Assembly (NCBI GenBank): GCA_035911095.1 | Contig: JAMHWF010000070.1 | Span: 1-64,000 of the forward strand | Length of the DNA stretch: 64,000 nucleotides | Source of the DNA: JAMHWF01 sp035911095 | GTDB lineage: Bacteria; Pseudomonadota; Gammaproteobacteria; Burkholderiales; Burkholderiaceae_C | Direction of reading: 5' to 3' | Shown here: positions 55,342 to 62,960 of the stretch, piece by piece | Position numbering within the stretch: the stretch's first letter is position 1 | Layout of the letters: each line of letters opens with the position of its first letter | Program-made: the position numbers and the translations under genes | Notes under the pieces: generated by a model | The model's input: the letters and a program-made list of their open reading frames with translations, nothing else | Databases searched by the model: none | What the model was told of the DNA's origin: nothing

Positions 55342-58300
55342 ACCCGCGCGACCGGCCCCCCCGGCCCCCTCACCGGACGCCCAGACGCTGGCGGCCCGGC
55401 TGGTGCAGGCGGGTGCCGAGGCGCCGCCGGGCCTGGACGACGCGGGCCGCACCGAACTCGCCTGGGCGCTGAAGCAGCTGGCCTACGACGCCTGGCACGC
55501 CGACCCGGCGCGCGCAGTGGCCGCGGCACAGGCACTGCGCGGCCTGACGCAGGCCGCGGCCGCGGGCTCGACCGTCGAGACGACCGTCCAGGCGCTCGCC
55601 GACTGGACCGAGGCGATCGCGCTGCTGACGCGTGGCGACATGGCGCCGGCACTCGACGCGCTCGACCGCTCGCGCGCGCTGTGGCTGCGCCTGGAGCGGC
55701 CGCTGGAAGCGGCCCAGACCCAGGTGCCGAAGATCATGGCGCTGACCGTGCTGGGCCGCTTCGATGCCGCGCAGGACTGCGCGCTCGCCGCCCGCGAGGC
55801 GCTGCGCGCCGCCGGCGACACCGCCGCCGCCGCGCGCGTCAGCCTCAACCTGGGCAGCCTGGCGATCCACCGCACCCGCTTCGCCGAGGCGCTGGCGCCG
55901 TACCGGGAGGCCGCGGTGCTGTTCGCCCGCGCCGGCGACCGCAACCATTCGGTGATGGCCGACATCGGCCTCGCCGACGCCTGCACGATGCTGGGCCGCA
56001 TCGACGAGGCGCGCAGCCTCTTCGAACGGGCGCGACTGCGCGCCGAGGCACATGCGCTGCCGATGCTGGCCGCCAGCGCGACCGACGGCCTGGCGACGCT
56101 GGCGCTGTCATGCGGGCGGCATGCCGAGGCGCTGGCCGGCTTCGAAGCCGCGCGCAGCGCCTACGAGTCGCTCGACCTGCCGCAGCTGCATGCGGAGGCC
56201 GAGAAGAGCCTTGCCGACGCCTACCTCGAAGTGCGCCTGCTGCCCGAGGCGATCGCGATCTACCACGCCCTGGTGCGCACGCTGGAAGCCCAGGAGGCAG
56301 GCGCCACCCTGCCCTGGACGCTGGCCCAGCTGGGCCGGGCGCAGGCGCTGGCCGGCCGCCACGACGAGGCCCTGGCCACGCTGCGGCAGGCGGACGAGGC
56401 CTTCGAGGCGCAGGAGATCACGCTCGGCCGGGCGCTGGTGGCGCTCGCCGAGTCCGAACTGCGGCTCGCCGCCGGTGACGCCGACCTCGCCGACAGGCGC
56501 GCGGCCGAGGCAGCGGCAGCCTTCGAAGCCGAGGGCGTGCGCCACGGGCTGGCGCAGGCGCGGGTGCAGCAGGCCGCCACTGCAGTGGCCTGCGGCCGGG
56601 CCACCGACGCGCTGGGCCTGTGCGAGACCCTGCTCGCCAGTGCGCAGCTGCCCGCGCCGTTGCGCGTGCGCGCCGAGGTCGAGCGCGCCGCGGCGTGGCG
56701 CCTGCTCGGGCGCCGCGACGAGGCCTGCACCGCGCTCGAGCGCGCGATCGACGACTTCGAGCTGCTGCACGCGGCGCTGCCGGGTGACGACCTGCGGCGC
56801 GCCTTCCTCGCCGACGGCACGCGGCCTTATGTCGAGCGGCTGCGCTTCGCGCTCGAGGCGCACGAGGCCGTCGCCGCCGGGGACGACGCGGGCGCCGGGG
56901 ACGCCGCCGCGACCGTGCTGCACTGGCTCGAGCGCCTGAAGGACCGCGCGCTCGGCGAGCGCCTCGGACGCCCGGCCGCGGCGCAGGACGACGAGCCGCC
57001 CCATGACGTTGCCCTGCGCGCCCGGCTGGACGCGATCCACCGCCGCCGGCAGCGCCTGGCCGAGGAGGAAGACGCAGAAGGGGCGCAAGCCCTCGCCGAC
57101 GAGGCCTGGACGATCGAGCAGGCCCTGCTCGAACAGGCGCGGCGGCGGCGCCTGCGCGCGCCGCCGGCCCGCGCTCCCGGCGCCACCGCCGGGAGCGCGG
57201 CCGCCGAGGGCGCGAGCGAAGTCGTGGATAGCGAAGTCGTGGATGCCGGCGCCCGGGCTGCCAAAGGGCCGGCCGCCGCCCGCGCCTTCGTCGCCCGCCT
57301 GCAGGCGGCCCTTGGGCCGCAGGCGGCGCTGGTCGAGTACGGCGTGCTCGACGACGAGCTCTTCGCCCTCGTCGTGCGCGCCGAGCGCATCCACCTGGTG
57401 CGCCGGCTGGCCCCCTGGTCGGCGGTGCTCGGCGCGGTGCGCGCGCTGCGCTTCCAGATCGAGACGCTGCGCGCCGGCGTGGCGACGCTGGCCGCGCACG
57501 TCGCCCAGCTGGTCCTGCGCGCCGAGGCACGGCTGGGCGCGCTGCACGCCCTGCTCTGGCAGCCGTTCGCCGCGCTGCTGGAAGGCAGCGAACAGGTCGT
57601 CGTGGTGCCGCACGGCGCCCTGCATGGCATCCCCTTCGGCGCGTTGCGCGATGCCGAAGGGGTGCTGGTCGAGCGGCACGAGATCGGCCTTGCCGCGAAC
57701 GCGGCTGCGGCGCTCGCCGGGCTGGCGCCGGCCCCGCAGGCGTCCGCGGACGAAGGCCTGGCGCTGCTCGTCGGCGACGGCACCGGGCTCGCGAACGTCG
57801 AAGGCGAGATGGTCGCGGTGGTGCAGGCGCTGGCGCTGGCGCAGCGGGTGCACGACCTGGAGGCGCTGCGCGAACGCGCGCCCGCCGCCGCCCTGCTGCA
57901 TCTGGCCGGCCACGCGCAGTTCCGCGCCGACAGCCCGCTGTATTCCGCGCTGCTGCTGCATGGCAGCCGCCTGACCGCGGCCGAAGTCGAGCGCCTGCGC
58001 CTGCGTGCCCGCCTGGTGGTGCTGAGCGCCTGCGAGACCGCGCTCGGCGACACCGGCGGGGCGGGCGACGCGAGCATCGGGCTGGTGCGTGCCTTCCTGA
58101 TGGCCGGCGCCGAGCGGGTGCTCGGCAGCCTCTGGGCCGTCGACGACGCGGCCACCGCCGACTTCATGCGCAGCTTCTACGGCCACTGGCGCGGCGGCGC
58201 GCGGCCGGCGCGGGCGCTGCGCCTGGCCCAGCTCGCGACGCGGGCGATCCACCCGCACCCTGCGCACTGGGCGGCGTTCTCGCTGCACGGCGGGCTCTGA
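55334..58300 (+). CDS. TPR-CHAT caspase-like protease
   Basis: This 988-residue protein has many TPR-like helical repeats (about residues 40-500; e.g. RVSLNLGSLAIHRTRFAEAL, ALAPYREAAVLFARAGDRNH) and a C-terminal CHAT domain (about 650-988). The catalytic dyad is His860 in HLAGH and Cys900 in VVLSACETALG. The oxyanion-side VVVPHGALHGIPFGAL and terminal HPAHWAAFSLHGGL are typical. CHAT proteases are caspase relatives that cut partner proteins on a signal. A disordered linker near 605-655 holds a tandem SEVVD repeat. GTG at 55334 is the start, overlapping the upstream gene. Confidence 0.92.
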   Translation: MPEPARPAPPAPSPDAQTLAARLVQAGAEAPPGLDDAGRTELAWALKQLAYDAWHADPARAVAAAQALRGLTQAAAAGSTVETTVQALADWTEAIALLTRGDMAPALDALDRSRALWLRLERPLEAAQTQVPKIMALTVLGRFDAAQDCALAAREALRAAGDTAAAARVSLNLGSLAIHRTRFAEALAPYREAAVLFARAGDRNHSVMADIGLADACTMLGRIDEARSLFERARLRAEAHALPMLAASATDGLATLALSCGRHAEALAGFEAARSAYESLDLPQLHAEAEKSLADAYLEVRLLPEAIAIYHALVRTLEAQEAGATLPWTLAQLGRAQALAGRHDEALATLRQADEAFEAQEITLGRALVALAESELRLAAGDADLADRRAAEAAAAFEAEGVRHGLAQARVQQAATAVACGRATDALGLCETLLASAQLPAPLRVRAEVERAAAWRLLGRRDEACTALERAIDDFELLHAALPGDDLRRAFLADGTRPYVERLRFALEAHEAVAAGDDAGAGDAAATVLHWLERLKDRALGERLGRPAAAQDDEPPHDVALRARLDAIHRRRQRLAEEEDAEGAQALADEAWTIEQALLEQARRRRLRAPPARAPGATAGSAAAEGASEVVDSEVVDAGARAAKGPAAARAFVARLQAALGPQAALVEYGVLDDELFALVVRAERIHLVRRLAPWSAVLGAVRALRFQIETLRAGVATLAAHVAQLVLRAEARLGALHALLWQPFAALLEGSEQVVVVPHGALHGIPFGALRDAEGVLVERHEIGLAANAAAALAGLAPAPQASADEGLALLVGDGTGLANVEGEMVAVVQALALAQRVHDLEALRERAPAAALLHLAGHAQFRADSPLYSALLLHGSRLTAAEVERLRLRARLVVLSACETALGDTGGAGDASIGLVRAFLMAGAERVLGSLWAVDDAATADFMRSFYGHWRGGARPARALRLAQLATRAIHPHPAHWAAFSLHGGL
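57215..57244 (+). repeat. Perfect 15-bp tandem duplication in the CHAT gene linker
   Basis: AGCGAAGTCGTGGAT occurs twice in a row (57215-57229 and 57230-57244), encoding SEVVD-SEVVD in the linker between TPR and CHAT parts. Being a multiple of three, copy-number changes would keep the frame. Confidence 0.75.
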
Positions 58301-58387
58301 GAGGCTGTTCCCGGGCCCGGCGAGCCCGCGCCGGGGCCGCCGCGCGCCAATACCGCGCTTACAAACTGAGATGCCCCACCCACGGGC

Positions 58388-58419
58388 GGATGTATCGAAC
58401 GGCCGCCCCCCTGCTCTGT
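58388..58419 (+). promoter_or_regulatory. Candidate ECF promoter B, upstream of the subtilisin-like gene
   Basis: GGATGTATC at 58388-58396 and CTCTGT at 58414-58419 are separated by 17 bases, exactly as at 54711-54742. Bases between the blocks differ, although both contain CCG-rich runs. The S8 protease ATG is 88 bases downstream with AGGAGA before it. I saw no other GGATGTATC in an intergenic region of this window. Confidence 0.65.
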
Positions 58420-58507
58420 CGGACACCGGGCTGCGGGCCGCACCGCGCCGGCCCCCAAACGACGTCGGAGGGGCCGCCCCGATCCGACACACCAGGAGAA
58501 ACCACCG

Positions 58508-59818
58508 ATGCTGCCCACCCGCCTCACCGCCATTGCCGCCGCCTGCCTGCTCACCGTGGCCTGCGGCGGTGGCGGCGGCGACACCCCGCCCCCCAGCGGC
58601 GGCGGCAACGACGGCGCCGGCGAAGTGTCGGTCGCGGATGAAGTCCTGGTGCGGCTGCGCAGCGCCGCCGACCTCGACGGCGTGCTCGCCACCCACGGCC
58701 TGGTGCGCCTGGGCGCCTTCGGCTCGCGGCCGATCTACCGCCTGGGCGCGCCGGCCGGCACCGACCTCGAAACCCTGGTCGACACGCTGCGCGTGGACAC
58801 GCGCGTGCTGCGCGCCAGCGAGAACCGCCTCACCGACACCCCCGAAGGCCGCCGCCGCACCGTCTGGGCGATCGGCGAGGCCCAGGCCTACACCACGCAG
58901 TGGGCGCCGCAGGCCCTGCGCCTGGCCGAGGCGCAGGCGATCCACGACGGCAGCGGCGTGCGCGTCGCGGTGCTCGACACCGGGGTCGACCTCAGCCACC
59001 CCGCCCTCGCCGGCCGCCTGCTGCCCGGGCGCGACTTCGTCGACGACGACGACGACCCGAGCGAGGTGGCGGCCGACGGCAGCGCCAGCTACGGCCACGG
59101 CACCCACGTCGCCGGTCTCGTCGCGCTCGCCGCGCCCGGCGCCATGCTGATGCCGCTGCGCGTGCTCGACGCCCAGGGCCGCGGCAACGTGTGGGTGCTA
59201 GGCGAGGCGCTGCTCCACGCGGTGGACCCGGATGGCGACCCGCTGACGGACGACGGCGCCCATGTGATCAACCTCAGCCTCGGCACCACCGAAGAGACGG
59301 AGGTGCTGGAGGACCTGATCGACCGCATCAGCTGCGACGACGACGAGGAACCCGGCGAGGAAGACGACGACGATGACGACGACGACATCCGCTGCGCCGC
59401 CGGCGGCGGCGCGGTGGTCGTCGCCGCGGCCGGCAACGACGGCAGCCCGACGCTGCTGCAGTACCCGGCCGCCGAGCAGGAGCCCGGCCTGCTGGCGATC
59501 GGCGCCTCGGCCGAGAACCGCCGGCTCGCCGGCTTCAGCAACAGCGGCAGCTGGATCCACCTCACGACGCCCGGCGAAGGCATCACCAGCAGCGTGCCCG
59601 GCGGCGGCTACGGCACCTGGAGCGGCACCTCGATGAGCGCGCCCTTCGCGGCCGGCATCGCCGCCCTGCTGCGTGGCGCGCAGCCGGCGCTGCCGCCGCA
59701 GGAAGTCGCCGCGCGCATGGTCGCGCGCGCCGCCGCGCTCTGCGACGGCCAGCTGCCCGCGCTCGACGCCGCGGCGACGCTGCAGGACGCCGCGCCCCCC
59801 GCGCCCACCTGCCCCTGA
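58508..59818 (+). CDS. Subtilisin-like (S8) serine protease lipoprotein
   Basis: The 436-residue precursor has a lipoprotein signal LLTVACGG with Cys19, followed by a Gly/Pro-rich spacer and a short pro-region. The S8 catalytic triad is complete: Asp157 (VAVLDTGVD), His200 (GHGTHVAG) and Ser375 (GTSMSAP), with oxyanion Asn310 (AAGND). A loop at 276-296 begins and ends with Cys and is almost all Asp/Glu, suggesting a calcium-binding or disulfide-closed acidic insert. DDDDD occurs again at 179-183. It probably acts at the membrane surface. AGGAGA lies eight bases before the ATG. Confidence 0.93.
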   Translation: MLPTRLTAIAAACLLTVACGGGGGDTPPPSGGGNDGAGEVSVADEVLVRLRSAADLDGVLATHGLVRLGAFGSRPIYRLGAPAGTDLETLVDTLRVDTRVLRASENRLTDTPEGRRRTVWAIGEAQAYTTQWAPQALRLAEAQAIHDGSGVRVAVLDTGVDLSHPALAGRLLPGRDFVDDDDDPSEVAADGSASYGHGTHVAGLVALAAPGAMLMPLRVLDAQGRGNVWVLGEALLHAVDPDGDPLTDDGAHVINLSLGTTEETEVLEDLIDRISCDDDEEPGEEDDDDDDDDIRCAAGGGAVVVAAAGNDGSPTLLQYPAAEQEPGLLAIGASAENRRLAGFSNSGSWIHLTTPGEGITSSVPGGGYGTWSGTSMSAPFAAGIAALLRGAQPALPPQEVAARMVARAAALCDGQLPALDAAATLQDAAPPAPTCP

Positions 59819-60238
59819 CGGCACCCGGCCCGCCCGCGCGGGCCCGTTCGGCGTTCTGTCCGCGCAAACCGAGGCAGCCTCGGCAAGCCCCTCGCCCGCG
59901 CGGCACACCATGCGCCTCGCCACGCCGTGACACGACACCACGTGCGCAGACGTCGAGCGCCTCCGCGCGCCGCAGGCCGAGGGCGCCGGGTGGCCGGCGG
60001 CCGCCAGTGAAGGAGGAGCGGCGGGCGTTCAGCCTCGCCGCGGGGGACATGGAGGCCGCCGGCCGCCCGGCGCCCTCGGCCCGCCACCCGCCTCCGTGCG
60101 AAGCCCAAGCGCGCACCCAGCAGCGCGCAGCGCAATCGTCACCGAATGTGACGGGAGTATTTAAAGCCGACGACCGTGCTCTGTCGCTGGTAGGCCGCCC
60201 GCTCCGGACCGCCCGACACCATGCCCAGGAGCCCGTTG
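59819..60238. other. 420-base intergenic region after the S8 protease gene
   Basis: The region holds a GC-rich hairpin near its start and the ribosome binding site AGGAG (60227-60231) of the next gene near its end. A short frame from 60007 has no family features. TATTTAAAG around 60159 is the only AT-rich spot and might belong to a promoter for the glycosyltransferase genes. I see no RNA gene or repeat. Confidence 0.5.
59827..59844 (+). terminator. Hairpin downstream of the S8 protease gene
   Basis: GGCCCGC (59827-59833) pairs perfectly with GCGGGCC (59838-59844) around a 4-base loop, eight bases after the stop codon. No T-run follows. It may end the protease transcript. Confidence 0.45.
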
Positions 60239-61543
60239 ATGACCCTTCCCGACGACCACCGCCCCCGGGTCGCGCTGTACTCGCACGACACGATGGGCTT
60301 CGGACACATCCGTCGCAACATCCTGCTCGCCGGCGCCCTCGCCGCGCCGCCGCTGTCGGCGCGCGTGCTCCTGATCTCCGGCATTCGCGAGGGCGGCGCC
60401 TTCGCGCTGCCGCCGGGCGTCGACAGCGTCACCCTGCCCGCCTACCGCAAGCTGCCCGACGGCAACTACAAGCCACGCGCCCTCGGCGACGACCTGGCGC
60501 GGCTGGTCGCGCTGCGCAGCGACATCATCCAGTCGGCGCTCGACCGCTTCGAGCCTTCGCTGCTCGTCGTCGACAACGTGCCCTCGGGCGCGCTCGGCGA
60601 ACTGCGCGGCGCGCTGCCGATGCTGCAGGCGCGCGGCACGAAGCTGGTGCTCGGGCTGCGCGACGTGCTCGACGAGCCCGAAGCGGTGCGCCGCCAGTGG
60701 TGGCGCCAGCGCAATTTCGAGACCCTGCGCCGGCACTACGACGCCGTCTGGGTCTACGGCGACACGCGCGTCTACGACACCGCCGAAGCCTGCGCCTTCG
60801 GCCCCGACATCCGCGACATGCTGGTGCCGGTCGGCTACCTCGACCCGGCGCAGCGCGTGGGCGCGGCCGCCGCGCCGGCGGAGGCGGCGACGCCCTATGC
60901 GCTGTGCCTCGTCGGGGGCGGCCAGGACGGCCGCGCGCTGACCGAGGCCTTCGCCCGCGCGCCGCGGCCCGAGGGGCTGCGCGGCGTGATCCTTGCCGGC
61001 TCGATGATGCCGCGCGCCGATCTCGAACGGCTGCGCGCGCTGGCGGCCACGCGGCCCGGCCTCGAGGTGCTCGACTTCGTGCCCGAGCCGCTCGCGCTGA
61101 TGCGCGGCGCGCAGTCGGTGGTCGCGATGGGCGGCTACAACACGGTGACCGAGTTGCTCTCGCTCGGGCGGCCGACACTGATCGTGCCGCGCGTGCGGCC
61201 GCGCCAGGAGCAGTGGATCCGCGCGCGCCAGCTCGCGCGCATGGGCCTGATCGACTGCCTGCACCCGCAGGCGCTGAGCCCGCAGGCGATCGGCGACTGG
61301 CTCGCGGCGCCGCATCCGGCGCACGCCCCGGCCGCCGAACGCATCGACTTCGACGGCCTGGCCAACGTGCAGCGCCAGGCACTCGCGCTGCTCGCCGCGC
61401 CGCAGCGCGCAGGGCCGCCCCCGCGCGACGCGACCCAGGACGAGGCCCCGCCGTGGCTGCGTGCGACGCCTTCGGCGACGCACCCGCGGCTGCCGTCGCG
61501 GCCGCTGAACGAACGCCAGGGAGCCGGCCATGGACTGCACTGA
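60239..61543 (+). CDS. Glycosyltransferase family protein (MurG-like, COG4671 type)
   Basis: This 434-residue protein opens RVALYSHDTMGFGHIRRNIL, the signature of predicted GT-B glycosyltransferases in COG4671. The C-terminal half holds LCLVGGGQDGRALTEAF and the donor-binding VVAMGGYNTVTELLSLGRP, TLIVPRVRPRQEQWIRARQL as in MurG/GT28 enzymes. Donor and acceptor are unknown. The ATG at 60239 is chosen because AGGAG lies seven bases before it; an ATG at 60221 is in frame. It starts a coupled run of three transferases. Confidence 0.85.
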   Translation: MTLPDDHRPRVALYSHDTMGFGHIRRNILLAGALAAPPLSARVLLISGIREGGAFALPPGVDSVTLPAYRKLPDGNYKPRALGDDLARLVALRSDIIQSALDRFEPSLLVVDNVPSGALGELRGALPMLQARGTKLVLGLRDVLDEPEAVRRQWWRQRNFETLRRHYDAVWVYGDTRVYDTAEACAFGPDIRDMLVPVGYLDPAQRVGAAAAPAEAATPYALCLVGGGQDGRALTEAFARAPRPEGLRGVILAGSMMPRADLERLRALAATRPGLEVLDFVPEPLALMRGAQSVVAMGGYNTVTELLSLGRPTLIVPRVRPRQEQWIRARQLARMGLIDCLHPQALSPQAIGDWLAAPHPAHAPAAERIDFDGLANVQRQALALLAAPQRAGPPPRDATQDEAPPWLRATPSATHPRLPSRPLNERQGAGHGLH

Positions 61544-62960
61544 TCCGCTGCGCGTCGGCTATGTGCTGAAGCGCTATCCGCGCTTCTCCGAGACCTTCGT
61601 CGTGCACGAGATCCTGGCCCACGAACGGGCCGGCCTCGCGGTCGAGATCTTCGCGCTCGGCCCGGTCGAGGAGAGCCACTTCCAGGACGCGATCGGCCGC
61701 GTGCGCGCCCCGGTGACGCGCTTGTCCGACGTCTGCCGCCACGGCCGCACGATGTGGTCGCTGATCGACCGCGCCCGGCGCGAGCTGCCGGCCTTCTGGC
61801 CCGCGCTGAACCGGCTCGAGCCCGAAGACCCGGACGTGCTCGCGCAGGGCATCGAGCTGGCGCTCGCGGCGCAGGCGCGCGGCCTGGCCCACCTGCACGC
61901 GCACTTCGGCACCCGCGCCACCGCGGTCGCGCGCCTGGCGGCCGCCTTCGCCGGCATCGGCTACAGCTTCACCGCCCACGCGAAGGACATCTACCACCCC
62001 TACGCCGAGCCGCAGGCGCTCGACGCCAAGCTGCGCGACGCGGCCTTCGCGCTCACCGTCTCCGACTACAACCTGGCGCACCTGCGGCAGCGCTTCGGCG
62101 CGGCCGACACGCGCCGCCTGCACCGCCTCTACAACGGCCTCGCGCTCGGCGAGCTGCGGCACGGCGAGGCGCCGGCTGAGGCCACGGCGGCGGCGCCCGA
62201 AGCGGCCGTCACCGCGTCGGCGGCCCCCGCGGCGGCGCCGGCGGGGTCCCCGCGCGGACGCGAGATCGTCAGCGTCGGCCGGCTGGTCGAGAAGAAGGGC
62301 CTGCGCGTGCTGATCGAAGCGGCGCGCCTGCTCGCCGCGCGCGGCGTCGACTTCCACTGCACGCTGATCGGCGACGGGCCGCTCGCGGGCGAGCTGCAGG
62401 CGCAGGTCGGGCATTCCGGCGTCGGCGCGCAGGTGACGCTGCTCGGCGCGCAGGCGCAGCCGGTGGTGCTGGCCGCGATGCGCGGCGCCGCGGTGTTCGC
62501 CGCGCCTTGCGTCGTCGCCGAGAACGGCGACCGCGACGGCCTGCCGACGGTGCTGCTCGAGGCGATGGCGCTCGGCACGCCCTGCGTGTCGACCCGCGTG
62601 GCCGGCATCCCGGAACTGGTGGTCGACGGCGAGTCCGGCCTGTGCGTGCCGCCGGACGACCCCGACGCGCTCGCCGACGCGCTGCAGCGCCTGCTCGACG
62701 ACCCGGCGCTGCAGCAGCGCCTCGCCGCCGCGGCGCGGGCGCGCGTGGAGCGCGACTTCGACATCGACCGCAACACCGCTGTCCAGCGCCTGCTGTTCGA
62801 GCGCGCGGTGCGCGGCCTGCCGCTGGAGACCGTCGAAGGCCGGGCCCCGACCCCTGCCGCGTCCACCCTGGCCGACCCGGCCGTCGCGCCCGTCGCCGCC
62901 CCGTCTGCCCCGGTCCCCCCGGCGCATGCGCTCGGCGCGCTGCCCGCTGGAGCCGCCTGA
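61530..62960 (+). CDS. GT4 family glycosyltransferase, WcaL-like
   Basis: The 476-residue protein begins VGYVLKRYPRFSETFVVHEI, as in colanic-acid-type WcaL and related GT4 enzymes. HLHAHFGTRATAVARLAA and GYSFTAHAKDIY follow. The second Rossmann domain has IVSVGRLVEKKGLRVLIEAA and the donor-binding DGLPTVLLEAMALGTPCVST. An Ala/Pro-rich linker of about 30 residues separates the two domains, and the last ~50 residues are also Ala/Pro-rich. It overlaps the previous gene by 14 bases and its stop overlaps the next ATG (TGATG). Confidence 0.87.
   Translation: MDCTDPLRVGYVLKRYPRFSETFVVHEILAHERAGLAVEIFALGPVEESHFQDAIGRVRAPVTRLSDVCRHGRTMWSLIDRARRELPAFWPALNRLEPEDPDVLAQGIELALAAQARGLAHLHAHFGTRATAVARLAAAFAGIGYSFTAHAKDIYHPYAEPQALDAKLRDAAFALTVSDYNLAHLRQRFGAADTRRLHRLYNGLALGELRHGEAPAEATAAAPEAAVTASAAPAAAPAGSPRGREIVSVGRLVEKKGLRVLIEAARLLAARGVDFHCTLIGDGPLAGELQAQVGHSGVGAQVTLLGAQAQPVVLAAMRGAAVFAAPCVVAENGDRDGLPTVLLEAMALGTPCVSTRVAGIPELVVDGESGLCVPPDDPDALADALQRLLDDPALQQRLAAAARARVERDFDIDRNTAVQRLLFERAVRGLPLETVEGRAPTPAASTLADPAVAPVAAPSAPVPPAHALGALPAGAA

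Noticed and set aside
56108..59107. A 999-codon open frame on the minus strand, antisense to the CHAT and S8 genes
   Set aside because: The plus-strand genes have intact catalytic motifs. The antisense product is low-complexity and lacks any recognisable domain.
60007..60220. Short open frame upstream of the first glycosyltransferase
   Set aside because: Composition is Arg/Pro-rich with no conserved motif, and it runs into another frame of the transferase gene.
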